Source of the DNA: Anaerotignum faecicola
GTDB lineage: Bacteria; Bacillota; Clostridia; Lachnospirales; Anaerotignaceae
Reading direction: 5' to 3'
DNA length: 64,000 nt
NCBI GenBank assembly: GCA_024460105.1
Contig: JANFXS010000003.1
Location: 124,001-188,000, forward strand
Below, one piece after another: positions 25,439 through 35,706 of the stretch. The first letter of the stretch is position 1. Every line of letters starts with the position of its first letter. The notes beneath the pieces were generated by a model, which saw nothing but the letters and a program-made list of their open reading frames with translations, had not been told where the DNA came from and made no database searches. The position numbers were made by a program, and so were the translations under genes.

Positions 25439-26539
25439 TTAACTTTTATATATCTTAAGTATATTTTTAAGCATCTTATCTTCCGAATAATGCTCCAATG
25501 CATATTTCCTTGCAAAATTTCCCATGCGTATTCTTTCATCCCGGTTTAGTGCAAGCCTATTCATAGCGTTTGAAAGTTCCGCTGCATTTCTCGGCTCCAC
25601 AGTAATACCGGTCTTGCCGTTAATACCGACATAAGGCACGCCGCTTTTAAGATTTGTATTTATAACGGGCTTTCCGTAAATCATTGCTTCAATCTGAACA
25701 ATTCCGAAAGCTTCGCTTTTTTCAACAGAAGGAAGTACAAAAACATCGCATTTGCAAAATTCTTCCGATAATTCAGAATCGTTTAACCCGTTTTTTATCT
25801 CTACCCTTCCGGACAGGCCTGATTTTTCTATACGCTCTGTAACTTCCTGTTCAAGAGGACCTTTTCCAACTATTGTAAGCGCTGAATTGTCCACGTTCTT
25901 CATAGCCTCAATCAGGTAATTTAAGCCTTTATAATAAACAAGCCTTCCGACAAACAGAAATTTTACAGGGCCATAATTTTGCTCCGTAATTTTGTTTTCT
26001 GCATTTTTTGCTATGTTTTTATCAACACCATATGGTATTATCACACATTTGCTTTTAAATTCTTTAATATACTCGGAATATTCAACATGCCCCTCCGTTG
26101 CGGCAACAATAACATCGGCACGCTTTAAAAATCTATGCATAATCGGTTTATAAAAAAGCATAATTTTTTTTTGCTTAACTATATCGCTGTGCCACCAAAC
26201 AACGACTTTGCCATTATAGCCGGATAAAAGGCATGCAAGATCCCCCAATGGAAAAGGCATATGAAAATTTATAACGTCATATTTTCTGCAAAGTTTAAAA
26301 AAGTTAATAAAAAAAGAAAAAGATACCGGCATTGAGAACAAAACTCCCATACTTCCGGATTTAATAACGTTTACACCGTTAATATTTTCCTTTGCCTGCC
26401 GTCCTTTTTTTTGACACACCAGTACGTCTATGTCAACTTCGTCTTTAAGGCCTTCTGAAATTTGCTGTACTACCCTTTCAATGCCGCCTGTGACAGGGAA
26501 ATACATTTTATTAACTTCCAAAACTTTAATCTTATTCAT
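25439..26539 (-). CDS. GT4 family glycosyltransferase
   Basis: A 366-residue GT-B enzyme. The N-terminus VLEVNKMYFPVTGGIERVVQQ holds the GGIER loop, KFLFVGRLVYYKGLNYLIEA is the start of the nucleotide-sugar domain near residue 200, and EAFGIVQIEAM gives a proper EX7E active site near 285. The ATG follows AGAGGTTATTTT. It is the second gene of the operon and could add an early mannose or rhamnose residue; the acceptor cannot be told from sequence. Confidence 0.9.
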   Translation of the reverse strand: MNKIKVLEVNKMYFPVTGGIERVVQQISEGLKDEVDIDVLVCQKKGRQAKENINGVNVIKSGSMGVLFSMPVSFSFFINFFKLCRKYDVINFHMPFPLGDLACLLSGYNGKVVVWWHSDIVKQKKIMLFYKPIMHRFLKRADVIVAATEGHVEYSEYIKEFKSKCVIIPYGVDKNIAKNAENKITEQNYGPVKFLFVGRLVYYKGLNYLIEAMKNVDNSALTIVGKGPLEQEVTERIEKSGLSGRVEIKNGLNDSELSEEFCKCDVFVLPSVEKSEAFGIVQIEAMIYGKPVINTNLKSGVPYVGINGKTGITVEPRNAAELSNAMNRLALNRDERIRMGNFARKYALEHYSEDKMLKNILKIYKS

Positions 26540-26550
26540 AAAATAACCTC

Positions 26551-27699
26551 TTAGTTTTCCAACTCTTCAAATACTTTTTTTATAATATCAGAGGATTTTT
26601 TCCATGTAAATAACTCGCCCCTTTTTAGGCCTTTTAAAACCGATTCTTTGTAAAATTCATTATCCGACATATACTTATACATTGCATCTTTGATCTCGTC
26701 AACAGAGTATGGATCAACCAAAATTCCGGCGTCCCCCACAACTTCCGGCAACGACGACACTTTAGACGTTATAACCGGAGTGCCGCACGCCATAGCTTCC
26801 AGCGGAGGCAAGCCGAATCCTTCATATAAAGAAGGAAACAAAAAAACTTTCGCTTCTCTCATTAGCCATGGCACATCTTCATTTTTTACATAATCTGTAA
26901 ATATAACATCATTATCCAGATTCAGCTGTTTTACAATATCAAATATTTCATCATACATCCAACCTTTCCTGCCGGCTAAAACCAATAACGGAACCACACC
27001 ATTCTCTTCTTTAAGTTTAGCGTATGCCGAAACAATCCTTGTTATATTTTTCCTTGGTTCAAGCGTTCCCAGATAAAGAAAATAATCTCTTTTTATTCCG
27101 TAATTTTCAGCAACCTTCCGGCTGTAATCGCTGCTGTCGTAATAAAATCTTTCCCTGTCAACGCCGCACGGCATAACTGTTATTTTTTCCTCCGGAACAT
27201 TCAGATGTTTTATGATTTCAGATTTTGAAAATTCAGATATTGTTATTATTCTATCGGCTGTTTTGCAGCTTCTTTCAACATTTAAATCCAATATTATTTT
27301 CGTTTTTTTTCTTACGGTTTCAGGGTAAACCTTGTATGCCATATCATGAATAAACGTTATCTTTTTGCCTTTTACGCCGGGCGGGATATAATAATTAAAA
27401 AAAACAGTTATATCCGTATCTTTTCCAAAAAAAGAAGAATACGGAATAGGCACAAAGCTCCAAAGCATCTTATATACCGCATAGCTGAACCATTTGCATC
27501 TTCTGAGCCGAAATCCCATATCTTCATATCTGTCCATATAAGGCTGATATAAGTTATACTTGTTTTTCAAAAGAAAATAATTCAAATAATATTCATGTTC
27601 ATTATCTTTAATAAGTTCTTTAAGCAGGCTGTCCGCAACCCATGCAATACCGGTTTTTTCCTTTTCCTGCAATAACTGTGATTCAAATGAAATCTTCAA
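26551..27699 (-). CDS. GT4 family glycosyltransferase (mannosyltransferase-like)
   Basis: A 382-residue GT-B enzyme and first gene of the operon. It has [12 protein letters not shown] near residue 120, [12 protein letters not shown] near 155, [13 protein letters not shown] near 212 and the EX7E motif in [19 protein letters not shown] near 297. The pattern resembles mannosyltransferases of O-antigen clusters (WbaD/MtfB type). The start is a TTG at 27699 behind AAGGGG. A strong promoter lies 50 bp upstream. Confidence 0.9.
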   Translation of the reverse strand: MKISFESQLLQEKEKTGIAWVADSLLKELIKDNEHEYYLNYFLLKNKYNLYQPYMDRYEDMGFRLRRCKWFSYAVYKMLWSFVPIPYSSFFGKDTDITVFFNYYIPPGVKGKKITFIHDMAYKVYPETVRKKTKIILDLNVERSCKTADRIITISEFSKSEIIKHLNVPEEKITVMPCGVDRERFYYDSSDYSRKVAENYGIKRDYFLYLGTLEPRKNITRIVSAYAKLKEENGVVPLLVLAGRKGWMYDEIFDIVKQLNLDNDVIFTDYVKNEDVPWLMREAKVFLFPSLYEGFGLPPLEAMACGTPVITSKVSSLPEVVGDAGILVDPYSVDEIKDAMYKYMSDNEFYKESVLKGLKRGELFTWKKSSDIIKKVFEELEN

Positions 27700-27748
27700 A
27701 TGTATTTACCCCTTAAAACAATATTATCTAAATTTTTACAACAATTTT

Positions 27749-27777
27749 ATTATACACACAAAATTTGGCAATGTCCA
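27749..27777 (-). promoter_or_regulatory. Promoter of the polysaccharide operon
   Basis: Minus strand: -35 TGGACA (27772-27777), a 17-bp spacer ending in TGTG, and a perfect -10 TATAAT (27749-27754). The start site near 27742 gives a 5' leader of about 43 bases. No other strong promoter or terminator was noticed down to gtrA, so about 21 kb may be one transcript. Confidence 0.75.
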
Positions 27778-28053
27778 TTTTTTTATCATATTTGTTGTTA
27801 TAACCTCAGAAGCTGCCTTACAACCTGCCCAATTTACAACTATTTAATTTAAAAAATCACTTAAATATTTGCCGTGCTTTTGCTTATAAAATTTATTATC
27901 ATATTTATTTGATTTAATATACGTTTTTCATATACCGTGCATTATATTTTTAAAATCATAATACAAATAATACAGACTGAAATCTTCATAGTGTAACCGT
28001 TCCTTTTTTACTCTGTAATCTTTTTCTAATGCTAACATAGTTATTGTAATATT
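27778..28053. other. Gene-free AT-rich spacer
   Basis: Between the polysaccharide promoter and the terminator at 28054 I see no ORF with a ribosome binding site, no repeat and no recognisable RNA. It may hold regulatory sites for the operon. Confidence 0.4.
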
Positions 28054-28082
28054 AAAAAGGCAGGATAAAATCCTGCCTTTTT
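28054..28082 (-). terminator. Intrinsic terminator of the metallophosphoesterase gene
   Basis: AAAAAGGCAGGAT/ATCCTGCCTTTTT is a near-perfect hairpin with a four-base loop and a T tract on both strands. It ends the leftward gene at 28162 and insulates the polysaccharide promoter from it. Confidence 0.85.
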
Positions 28083-28161
28083 ATACGTTTATATGAAATT
28101 TTTACCGTCAAAATCTTTAATTCTGTCTAAAAAGTTTTCATCGAAACAATGGCTCTAATAT

Positions 28162-28878
28162 TTAAGCCCACCTTATACACTCATCTTCGCCAACCAACAG
28201 TATATTATGATGTATTCCATGCAGATCATCAGCTATCGCTTGATCCACATGCATATGCCCAAAATACCATTTTTTAAATCTTTTGCCGTTTTGAATTATT
28301 CGATACCATTCTTCAAAAACTGTCGGAAGCATATAATCCGGATCAATCGGCTTAGATCGTGAGATATGCAGCCTTGCAAACCGAGGCGTTTCATGTGTAA
28401 TCACATAATCAATTTTATCAATATTTTGACATAGCTGATTCTTCCCGTATTCAAGTTCTTCCTTCGTCGGTTCTTCTTCGCTCCACCAGCTTGTGCCTTC
28501 CACACGCCTGTCTTTGTCTACAGAACGGGCGCCTCCGAATACAAAAAACTGTCTGCCATATATCGAATATATTTCCCCTCTCATAAGGTGATATATCCTT
28601 TCTCCAATTTTATGCACTTTCCCGCCGTTCCAAAATCCTTCTTCCATGCTGTTAATAAGTTGATGGTTTTCGTGATTTCCGTCTACAAAAGCAATCGTTC
28701 CCGGAAATATCTGCTCTAAGCTTTCTACGGCATATTTGTAATTCTCATCCCAAATATACCCCGCATCCCCTGCAATAATTAATATATCCGTATCGTACAA
28801 TTCTGTTTTTTCGGCAAACCCAAATAACGGAACAAAAGTTCCATGCTTATCCCCTGTAACAAAAACTCTGCCCGACAT
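28162..28878 (-). CDS. Calcineurin-like metallophosphoesterase
   Basis: A 238-residue phosphoesterase with the metal-binding series GDKHG (residues 9-13), GDAG near 37, GNHENH near 67, THETPR near 161 and GHMHVD near 208. The usual second motif GDxxDRG is reduced to GDAGYIWD, which is common in small predicted phosphoesterases. The substrate is unknown. It appears monocistronic, with a terminator just downstream. The ATG follows AGGAGAGAAGG closely. Confidence 0.87.
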   Translation of the reverse strand: MSGRVFVTGDKHGTFVPLFGFAEKTELYDTDILIIAGDAGYIWDENYKYAVESLEQIFPGTIAFVDGNHENHQLINSMEEGFWNGGKVHKIGERIYHLMRGEIYSIYGRQFFVFGGARSVDKDRRVEGTSWWSEEEPTKEELEYGKNQLCQNIDKIDYVITHETPRFARLHISRSKPIDPDYMLPTVFEEWYRIIQNGKRFKKWYFGHMHVDQAIADDLHGIHHNILLVGEDECIRWA

Positions 28879-29071
28879 CCTTCTCTCCTATCATATAATT
28901 CTGTTTTTATTAACTGTCATAACTCTAAAAAACTATTTTCTTTTTAAGCTAAGTTCCGTCATCATATTTTAATGATATACCATTTCGGCAATTATGGTAT
29001 TATTTCTACAATATCCCTAATAACTAAATGACACCGTTGTCAAATCGCCGTAACGCTTGTCGAACAAGAAA

Positions 29072-29449
29072 CTATCTTCGCTTACCGGCTTTATCAAAAG
29101 TTTTATTGAGAGCTTTCTCTGTAGAAAAAAACGAACCTATAAACGGTATCATTTGAATACCGCAAAGAATACCCCCTATACTTCCTACAGTATCTTCCGT
29201 CTTACCCAGCAAAAGCGCCATTACAAAAATTGTAACGGGCACAAATATTAATCCGCATGTATACCATATGTTCCCGCAATATTTATGAGCAAAACTCCAT
29301 GTATCCTTATTTTTCATAGACATAGCCGTTCTGTATCCAAATACGGCGTTTATTTTTTTAGGAGTTTTTTCCATAAAGCGTTTTCCAAAACCAATCATAG
29401 TAAATGGAATAAGCAAATCCATTAACAACATAAAAATCCAAAACCCCAA
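29072..29449 (-). CDS. SdpI family membrane protein
   Basis: A 125-residue protein with three predicted helices and the SdpI signature INAVFGYRTAMSMKNKDTWSFAHKYCG near residues 33-59. SdpI gives immunity to the SdpC toxin in Bacillus; most relatives are stand-alone proteins of unknown role. The start is TTG at 29449, eight bases after AAAGGAG; the first ATG, six codons later, is too far from it. No toxin gene is nearby. Confidence 0.82.
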   Translation of the reverse strand: MGFWIFMLLMDLLIPFTMIGFGKRFMEKTPKKINAVFGYRTAMSMKNKDTWSFAHKYCGNIWYTCGLIFVPVTIFVMALLLGKTEDTVGSIGGILCGIQMIPFIGSFFSTEKALNKTFDKAGKRR

Positions 29450-30099
29450 AACAGTATCTCCTTTATATAAATTACTATTTATATGGATTTATCAACTTAG
29501 AAACGCTTTTTCCCTTTTATCCTTTGGACTGATTTAGGCTTTTCTAACAATTCGATCGTTGAAATGGCAAAGATACTCTCATTGCCGCTAGCAGTTAATC
29601 AATAATCACCAAAACCAATGGAATGGGTTAAGCGCTTCAAAGAACCATGCCCAGAACGTTTTTTGAAGTTCTGTTTCTTAGTACCTTTTTGCGAAAGTAT
29701 TGACCGTATGCCAGCGATGATAAGGCACAGAACAGCATATATGAACACGCAAAAAAACTGCTCCCAGATACTCCATACATCATGCTCCTCTGTAGAATAA
29801 TTATATCTTTTGATACCAGTTTTTAATTTATTTTATCATATTTTCCCGCTTTATTAAACGCATAGTAAAATTGATGAAGTTAAAATCTATCAGTCCAAAT
29901 ATAAAAATGGAGAATTCTTTGCCGCATTGTTGCTATTGTTTGTTTCATATTTTAATATAATATTTTAGAATATGTTTTAAAACGGCTCCATATATAATTC
30001 CAGACAGTTCCTTTTTTTCATAAATATGCCGAAACCCATATGATATGCACATCGTTCCTGACGACAAACTTTTCTTGATAAAAAATAAAATTATTAATT
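29450..30099. other. Intergenic region with a possible gene remnant
   Basis: No convincing gene in 650 bp. On the minus strand around 29600-29830 one frame stays open for about 75 codons and reads VWSIWEQFFCVFIYAVLCLIIAG, a membrane-helix-like stretch, but it has no usable start codon. A different frame begins ATGATG behind AGAGGAGC and runs 48 codons. This may be a decayed membrane protein. Confidence 0.35.
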
Positions 30100-31065
30100 T
30101 TATTTTCTGTAATAGTACACGCCGTTTTTCTCTTCCCGGAAAATTTTACCTTCAAAGAATAAATACTGAAGATGCGAAATTGCTTCTCCAGTTGCAAACC
30201 ATTGCTGGGGCTTAGGAAAATCGCTCCAGCCTTTGCATGGAATTTCCCATTTCATACGGCTTGCCACATGATATGCCGTTGTCCATTCATTATCTAAAAT
30301 ACATAAAACTTCATTTAACCGCTCATTATGATGACGGTAAAGCTCGTTTATTCTACCCCGCATATCGTCAATAGCCGTTCCATGCGCAGTTAAAAGCAAT
30401 TCCACGTCAAGTTTTTCTACTTTCTTTAAGCTGTCCAAATAATCGCGCAAAGGGTTTTCCGCATTTAAGTCAATACAAATATTAGGCGTAATGGTTCCCA
30501 AAATGTGGTCGCCGCAAAAAAGAATTTTTTTGCCGCGATCATACAGGCACATATGCCCCGGCGTATGGCCCGGCGTTTCAACCGCCTCAAGCCTATACCC
30601 GCCGTATTCCAATATATCGCCTTCTGCAATATATGTAAAATCAAGACGCTGTTCATGGCAGTATTTACGTCCCGGATGAATATCCGTATTCCTGCCGAAA
30701 TCGGCTTTAGGAAAACCATATTTTACAAACAGATCGTCAAGCATTTTCCAATACAGGTTTCCAACTTCAAAATTAATAAGTTCGCCGTCTGTTTCTCCTG
30801 CATACACCGCGCTTGATTTTTGAGCAAACTTAGGAGCAAGGCCGCAGTGATCCGAATGAAGATGGGTTATGAACAAATCTGTTTTGCTTATACCAAGTTC
30901 GTCAAAAGCGCTTTTCAGCGCTTCCTCACATTCAATCCTGTTAAATCCTGTGTCAATTAATAAGTTTTTTTCGCCTGTAATAATATATGCATTTATCTCC
31001 CTTAAAGGGTTATTGGGTAATGGAACTGCTTTTTTATATATATTTTCCGCTATTTTTGTTAACAT
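30100..31065 (-). CDS. MBL-fold metallo-hydrolase
   Basis: A 321-residue metallo-beta-lactamase-fold protein. The zinc motif HLHSDHCG (HxHxDH) is near residues 63-70; ETPGHTPGHMCLYD near 165-178 and LFCGDHILG near 185 supply the other ligands. The C-terminal 100 residues (AHGTAIDDMRGRINELYRHH, then a winged-helix-like tail) match the LACTB2/hydrolase-plus-tail group. The substrate is unknown. The ATG follows AAGGAG. It is transcribed alone. Confidence 0.88.
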   Translation of the reverse strand: MLTKIAENIYKKAVPLPNNPLREINAYIITGEKNLLIDTGFNRIECEEALKSAFDELGISKTDLFITHLHSDHCGLAPKFAQKSSAVYAGETDGELINFEVGNLYWKMLDDLFVKYGFPKADFGRNTDIHPGRKYCHEQRLDFTYIAEGDILEYGGYRLEAVETPGHTPGHMCLYDRGKKILFCGDHILGTITPNICIDLNAENPLRDYLDSLKKVEKLDVELLLTAHGTAIDDMRGRINELYRHHNERLNEVLCILDNEWTTAYHVASRMKWEIPCKGWSDFPKPQQWFATGEAISHLQYLFFEGKIFREEKNGVYYYRK

Positions 31066-31373
31066 ATATATTTTTCTCCTTATTCATACAAATTCCAATA
31101 AAGCATATGTAAAAATTATTCATATTAAAAGCCGATTTCTTTCCGCATACCTTTAGCCTTGCCTACCATTGTTAAAGCTCACATTATCTCTTACGTCAAT
31201 AGCTCTCCCGCTATGCATACATATTATCGGCGGCAGCCGCTTTTGTCAATACTTATGCACCGACGGAAAATATACTGCCCAGTTTCCGATATATTTAATT
31301 AATACAAACAAGCGAGACGGTTATTTCTCACACTCCATATACTTAAAACATATTTTGTTTATAAGCCTTTTTA
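31066..31373. other. Gene-free spacer
   Basis: Between the MBL hydrolase start and the tgt stop I find only short ORFs without ribosome binding sites. No clear terminator or riboswitch was recognised. Confidence 0.4.
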
Positions 31374-32531
31374 TTACCTTCGTTTATTTTGAGGTTTTCC
31401 TTCAACTCCGCGCTTAAATCCTTCAAGTTTTTCAGTTTTATACTGCATAAAATGTCCTTCGTCAAGCGCGAGCCTTATTTCCTCCATAAGAGTATTGAAA
31501 AAATAAAGGTTATGAAGCACACAAAGCCTCATTGCCAGCATTTCTTTTGCCTTAAACAAATGCCTTATATACGCTTTCGTATATCTCCTGCACGCCGGGC
31601 ATTGACAAGCGCTGTCAATAGGCGTATCGTCAAGCTCAAACTTAGAATTTAACAAATTTATTTTACCGAAATTTGTATATACATGAGCATGCCTTCCATT
31701 TCTTGCCGGCAATACGCAGTCAAAAAAGTCAACTCCCCTTTCAACTGCTTCAAGTATATTTTCCGGCGTGCCCACTCCCATTAAATACGTCGGTTTATTC
31801 TGCGGAAGGAAAGGAACTGTTTCCTCTAATATATGATACATTTCCTCATGCGTTTCGCCAACCGCCAAACCCCCTATGGCATATCCGTCGAGGTCAAGTT
31901 CGGAAATTATCTTTGCATGCTCTTTTCTTATATCGTCATATATAGCTCCCTGATTTATTCCAAAAAGCATCTGCTCCTTATTTATTGTATCGTCAAGGCT
32001 GTTAAGCCTTTTCATTTCTTTTTTGCTTCGTATAAGCCACCGTGTAGTACGTTCAACTGAATTTGACACATAACTCCTGTCAGCTTTGGCCGGGGCGCAC
32101 TCGTCAAATGCCATGGCTATTGTTGAGGCTAGGTTCGATTGTATCTGCATGCTTTCTTCCGGCCCCATAAATATTTTTCGTCCGTCTACATGAGAGGAAA
32201 AATATACGCCTTCTTCTTTAATTTTTCTTAGAGAAGCAAGAGAAAAAACTTGAAATCCGCCTGAATCTGTTAAAATAGGCTTATCCCAAACCATAAATTT
32301 ATGAAGCCCACCCAACTGCTTTATAATTTTATCCCCAGGGCGCACATGAAGGTGATATGTGTTTGAAAGTTCAACCTGGCATTTGATATTTTCAAGATCC
32401 TCTGTACTTACCGCGCCTTTAATAGCCGCCGCCGTACCCACGTTCATAAAAACAGGTGTTTGAATAGTTCCGTGCGGGGTTACAAATTCCCCTCTCTTGG
32501 CCCTGCCGCAAGTTTTTAATAATTTATACAT
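31374..32531 (-). CDS. tgt: tRNA-guanine transglycosylase
   Basis: A 385-residue TIM-barrel enzyme that swaps guanine 34 of GUN-anticodon tRNAs for preQ1. Active-site blocks are TDSGGFQVFSL near residue 89, FGINQGAIYDDIR near 190, YAIGGLAVGE near 215 and FFDCVLPARNGRHAHVYT near 264-281. The structural zinc site CQCPACRRYTKAYIRHL is followed by the fourth ligand in VLHNL. The ATG follows AAGGAGAAATATA. The queA, ruvAB and yajC neighbours common in other Firmicutes are absent here. Confidence 0.96.
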   Translation of the reverse strand: MYKLLKTCGRAKRGEFVTPHGTIQTPVFMNVGTAAAIKGAVSTEDLENIKCQVELSNTYHLHVRPGDKIIKQLGGLHKFMVWDKPILTDSGGFQVFSLASLRKIKEEGVYFSSHVDGRKIFMGPEESMQIQSNLASTIAMAFDECAPAKADRSYVSNSVERTTRWLIRSKKEMKRLNSLDDTINKEQMLFGINQGAIYDDIRKEHAKIISELDLDGYAIGGLAVGETHEEMYHILEETVPFLPQNKPTYLMGVGTPENILEAVERGVDFFDCVLPARNGRHAHVYTNFGKINLLNSKFELDDTPIDSACQCPACRRYTKAYIRHLFKAKEMLAMRLCVLHNLYFFNTLMEEIRLALDEGHFMQYKTEKLEGFKRGVEGKPQNKRR

Positions 32532-32705
32532 TATATTTCTCCTTAAATTGTTTTTTTACAGCACTGTCATCATCAGCAACAGGCAATTTTACTTGGCTTT
32601 TAATAATATTACAGTAAAATTAAACAAAGTACAAGTTTTTAGAGAATTATGATAAGATTTATGTTATACTTAGTCTTAACATATTGAAAGAATGGAGAAC
32701 TATCT

Positions 32706-33848
32706 ATGGAAAAAATTAATTTGATTGCAACCGCCGCTTTCGGGCTTGAAGCATGCGTTAAACGCGAAGTCCTCAAACTCGGATTTGAAAACGTCAGAAC
32801 TTACGACGGGCGCGTTGAATTTACGGGAAACGAAGCCGACATAGTAAAAGCCAACCTCTGGCTCAGGTTTGCAAGCAAAGTGCTGATTAAAATAGGAGAA
32901 TTTAAAGCAACAACATTCGACGGCCTTTTTGAGGGAGTAAAAGCGCTCGACTGGGGGAAATGGATAACTGAAGACGGAAAATTTACAGTTACCGGAAAAT
33001 CAGTTAAATCGGCGCTTTTCAGCGTTTCCGACTGCCAGGCCATAACAAAAAAAGCCGTTGTGGAAAAATTAAAGCAAAAATATAAAGTTTCATGGTTTGA
33101 TGAAACAGGCCCTGAATATACAATTCAGGTTGCTTTGTTAAACGATATAGCAACGCTTACAATAGATACCTCCGGCGGCAGCCTTCATAAAAGGGGTTAC
33201 AGGGAAACGGCAATGGTCGCTCCTCTTAAAGAAACCCTCGCCGCGGCAATGATTGATTTAAGCTATTGGAACAAGTCAAGACCGTTTTTAGATCCGTTAT
33301 GCGGTTCGGGCACAATACCCATAGAAGCCGCTATGATCGCAAGAAATATAGCCCCGGGGCTGAACCGCAAGTTTGCATGCGAACAATGGCCCCAGATAGA
33401 TAAAGCTATTTGGAAAGAAGCGAGGATCGAAGCTTATAAAGCTATAGATTATGATTGTGAACTTCAAATTTACGGAAGCGATATTGATGCCGAAGCTATA
33501 GAAGTAGCAAAAGAAAACGCGGCGAAAGCAGGTGTTGACGACTGCATTGAATTTTCCGTTAAGCCATGCCAGGAAGCTGTGCTTATAGGCGATTACGGAT
33601 GTATGATTACAAACCCGCCCTATGGCGAACGTATAGGAGATCTAAAGCCCGTTGAAAACCTTTATAAGGATATGGGCAGCCTTATGGCCTCAAACCCCAC
33701 ATGGGGCGCATATGTTTTAACATCTATGGAATATTTTGAAAAGCTTTTCGGGCGGAAAGCGGACGCCAAAAGAAAAATATTTAACGGCCGAATAAAAACC
33801 GATTACTATCAGTTTTATGGCCCAAAGCCTCCTAAAAAACAGCGGTAA
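32706..33848 (+). CDS. THUMP-domain class I rRNA methyltransferase (RlmL/YpsC type)
   Basis: A 380-residue enzyme with an N-terminal THUMP RNA-binding domain (about 40-155) and a C-terminal Rossmann methyltransferase. The SAM and catalytic motifs are FLDPLCGSGTIPIEAAMIA near residues 197-215 and ITNPPYGERIG near 307-317. The family methylates N2 of a guanine in 23S rRNA; the fused RlmK domain of E. coli RlmL is absent. The ATG follows GGAGAACTATCT. It is divergent from tgt and ended by a terminator. Confidence 0.9.
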   Translation: MEKINLIATAAFGLEACVKREVLKLGFENVRTYDGRVEFTGNEADIVKANLWLRFASKVLIKIGEFKATTFDGLFEGVKALDWGKWITEDGKFTVTGKSVKSALFSVSDCQAITKKAVVEKLKQKYKVSWFDETGPEYTIQVALLNDIATLTIDTSGGSLHKRGYRETAMVAPLKETLAAAMIDLSYWNKSRPFLDPLCGSGTIPIEAAMIARNIAPGLNRKFACEQWPQIDKAIWKEARIEAYKAIDYDCELQIYGSDIDAEAIEVAKENAAKAGVDDCIEFSVKPCQEAVLIGDYGCMITNPPYGERIGDLKPVENLYKDMGSLMASNPTWGAYVLTSMEYFEKLFGRKADAKRKIFNGRIKTDYYQFYGPKPPKKQR

Positions 33849-33879
33849 CAACAAAATTCAAACCGTATGCACAATACAA

Positions 33880-33911
33880 AATAAGCCCCGTGTCAATGCA
33901 GGGCTTATTTA
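33880..33911 (+). terminator. Intrinsic terminator of the rRNA methyltransferase gene
   Basis: AATAAGCCC pairs with GGGCTTATT around a 12-base loop, followed by TATTATT. Confidence 0.75.
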
Positions 33912-34338
33912 TTATTCATTAAATCCAGTTTTAAATTGTTTTAAAAAGCAAAATATATGTTTCTGTCTCCGTTATCTTCGTACTTCATGTTTAAAGCTCT
34001 GATAAATCAGCTTGAAAATAGCTTAAGCTATACAATTTATTTAAGCGGATAAAAATATAAAGCCATATCAACGCATATAAAATTTGTATGTTCTGCATAT
34101 TAGAATTATACTGATTTCAAATTTCCTGAATAAATTCTTTTATAATAATTAAAGAATACCCCCGGTTCCTTTTATATAACTATATAAATAAAATTCCACT
34201 CAAAAAATAAATCGTTTTCTTGAGCGGAATTTATGCAGGCTACAATATCAATTATAAGGCCCGCAGAATTAATATTAAATTCATAAATTTCATCTTTAAT
34301 AAAACCCTTATAAAATTTTATAATATCCGGCCGATATT
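33912..34338. other. Intergenic region between convergent genes
   Basis: It holds the terminator of the leftward TPR operon at 34191-34232 and otherwise AT-rich sequence with no ORF that has a ribosome binding site. Confidence 0.4.
34191..34232 (-). terminator. Intrinsic terminator of the pcrA-ligA-folC-TPR operon
   Basis: On the minus strand AAATTCCGCTCAA pairs with TTGAGTGGAATTT (one G-U) and is followed by TATTTATAT. It lies about 100 bp after the TPR gene stop. Confidence 0.6.
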
Positions 34339-35694
34339 CTATGCTCCGCTTGAAAGCAGTTCATTAAGCTTGTTCTCCGACTGTTCAAACACATTTGAAT
34401 CCGAAAACTCATTTATAACACGGGCATAATATTCTTTAGCCCCTTCTGTATCGCCCTTATTTTCACTTATACTTCCAAGCAGATACAAAACGTCATCCAT
34501 GAAATTCTCTTTTGAGCCATATTCAAGCGCTGTTTTCAGTTCAACTTCAGCTTCATCGATATTGCCTGCCGAAAATAGACTCTCGCCTTCATTATAATAA
34601 TATTCGGCTGCAAAAGGATATGTTTTTTCTTTCAATGCTTCTATACGCGATTTATCTTCTTCTTCGAATTTTTCAACGTCAAGTTTTTTCAAAAGTTTAG
34701 CCGCTTCTATATTCTCTCCCGAAGCGCTGTAGTTAAGCGCAAGCTGAAAGCTCTCAGCCTGCTCCTTGTTTGCTTCAGCCGCTTTATATTGCTCGTTTTC
34801 AGCTTTCAAAGTTTCATTTTCTTCTTCCAGCTGTTTATATTTCAGCGCAAAAGTAGACGTACCGTTGGTATTTTCATCTTCTAACTGTATTATACGTTCT
34901 TCAAGAGTGTCTATTTTTTTTAAAAAACCGCTTTCAATTCCCGGCAGCGCCAATGCTGCCGCAATAGCGCCGGTAATGATAACGCCTGCAAAAAAAGTTA
35001 CAATTTCCCACCTTACTTTTATTTTTTTAGGCGCATTTTCATTATATCCTGTGCCCGTAGTATTTTTATCGTCAGACTTCTTGTTTTCGGAGCTCAGATC
35101 AGCAAGATATTCCAACGCTTTAGGGTTTCGTTTGTCTATTTCCAAAACCTTATCAATATATGTCCGGGCCTTCTTTTTATCGCCTTTTCCAACATAATAA
35201 GCGGCTATAAGGTTATATGCATCAACAAAATTAGGATTAAAATCAACAGCTTTTTTAAGCCCTATTAAAGCCAAATCATCGCTTCCCGCCTTAAACTGTC
35301 CGATAGCTTTATTGTAAAAAACAATGGCGTCGTTGCATTTTTCTAACATTCTCCCATTTTTTTGAAGCGCGGCAATATATTTTGTTGCCGGGTTTTTTTC
35401 ATTTTTCATGCTTTCGCTGATTATCCACTGTTTAAGCGCGTCGCCTACCATGCCTATCTGGTAGTATGATATTCCGAGCAGGTTTCTTGCAACATAATTT
35501 TTTTTATCAAACATGACGCATTGGCTCAAAGAGATTATAGCCGCCGAATAGTCGCCTTCACGGGCATAATAAACGCCTTTATTATATTGCTTAAGCGAAA
35601 TCGTTCTTACCTTATTCAATAAAACTACATCGCTTTTACAGCGGGGGCATATATTTCCATTTCTAACTTCTTCTCCGCATTTCTGACAAATCAT
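34339..35694 (-). CDS. Zinc-ribbon TPR membrane protein
   Basis: A 451-residue protein of unknown function with a clear layout. An N-terminal zinc ribbon (CQKCGEEVRNGNICPRCKSD, C3/C6/C16/C19) is followed by three or four TPR units between about 35 and 200. One transmembrane helix comes next (VTFFAGVIITGAIAAALALPG, about 235-255), then a coiled coil (LEERIIQLEDENTN onward) and two more TPR-like repeats at the C-terminus. It may be a membrane scaffold joining cytoplasmic and external partners. The ATG follows GGCGGTATGAA. It is the last gene of the pcrA operon. Confidence 0.8.
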   Translation of the reverse strand: MICQKCGEEVRNGNICPRCKSDVVLLNKVRTISLKQYNKGVYYAREGDYSAAIISLSQCVMFDKKNYVARNLLGISYYQIGMVGDALKQWIISESMKNEKNPATKYIAALQKNGRMLEKCNDAIVFYNKAIGQFKAGSDDLALIGLKKAVDFNPNFVDAYNLIAAYYVGKGDKKKARTYIDKVLEIDKRNPKALEYLADLSSENKKSDDKNTTGTGYNENAPKKIKVRWEIVTFFAGVIITGAIAAALALPGIESGFLKKIDTLEERIIQLEDENTNGTSTFALKYKQLEEENETLKAENEQYKAAEANKEQAESFQLALNYSASGENIEAAKLLKKLDVEKFEEEDKSRIEALKEKTYPFAAEYYYNEGESLFSAGNIDEAEVELKTALEYGSKENFMDDVLYLLGSISENKGDTEGAKEYYARVINEFSDSNVFEQSENKLNELLSSGA

Positions 35695-35706
35695 TTCATA
35701 CCGCCT

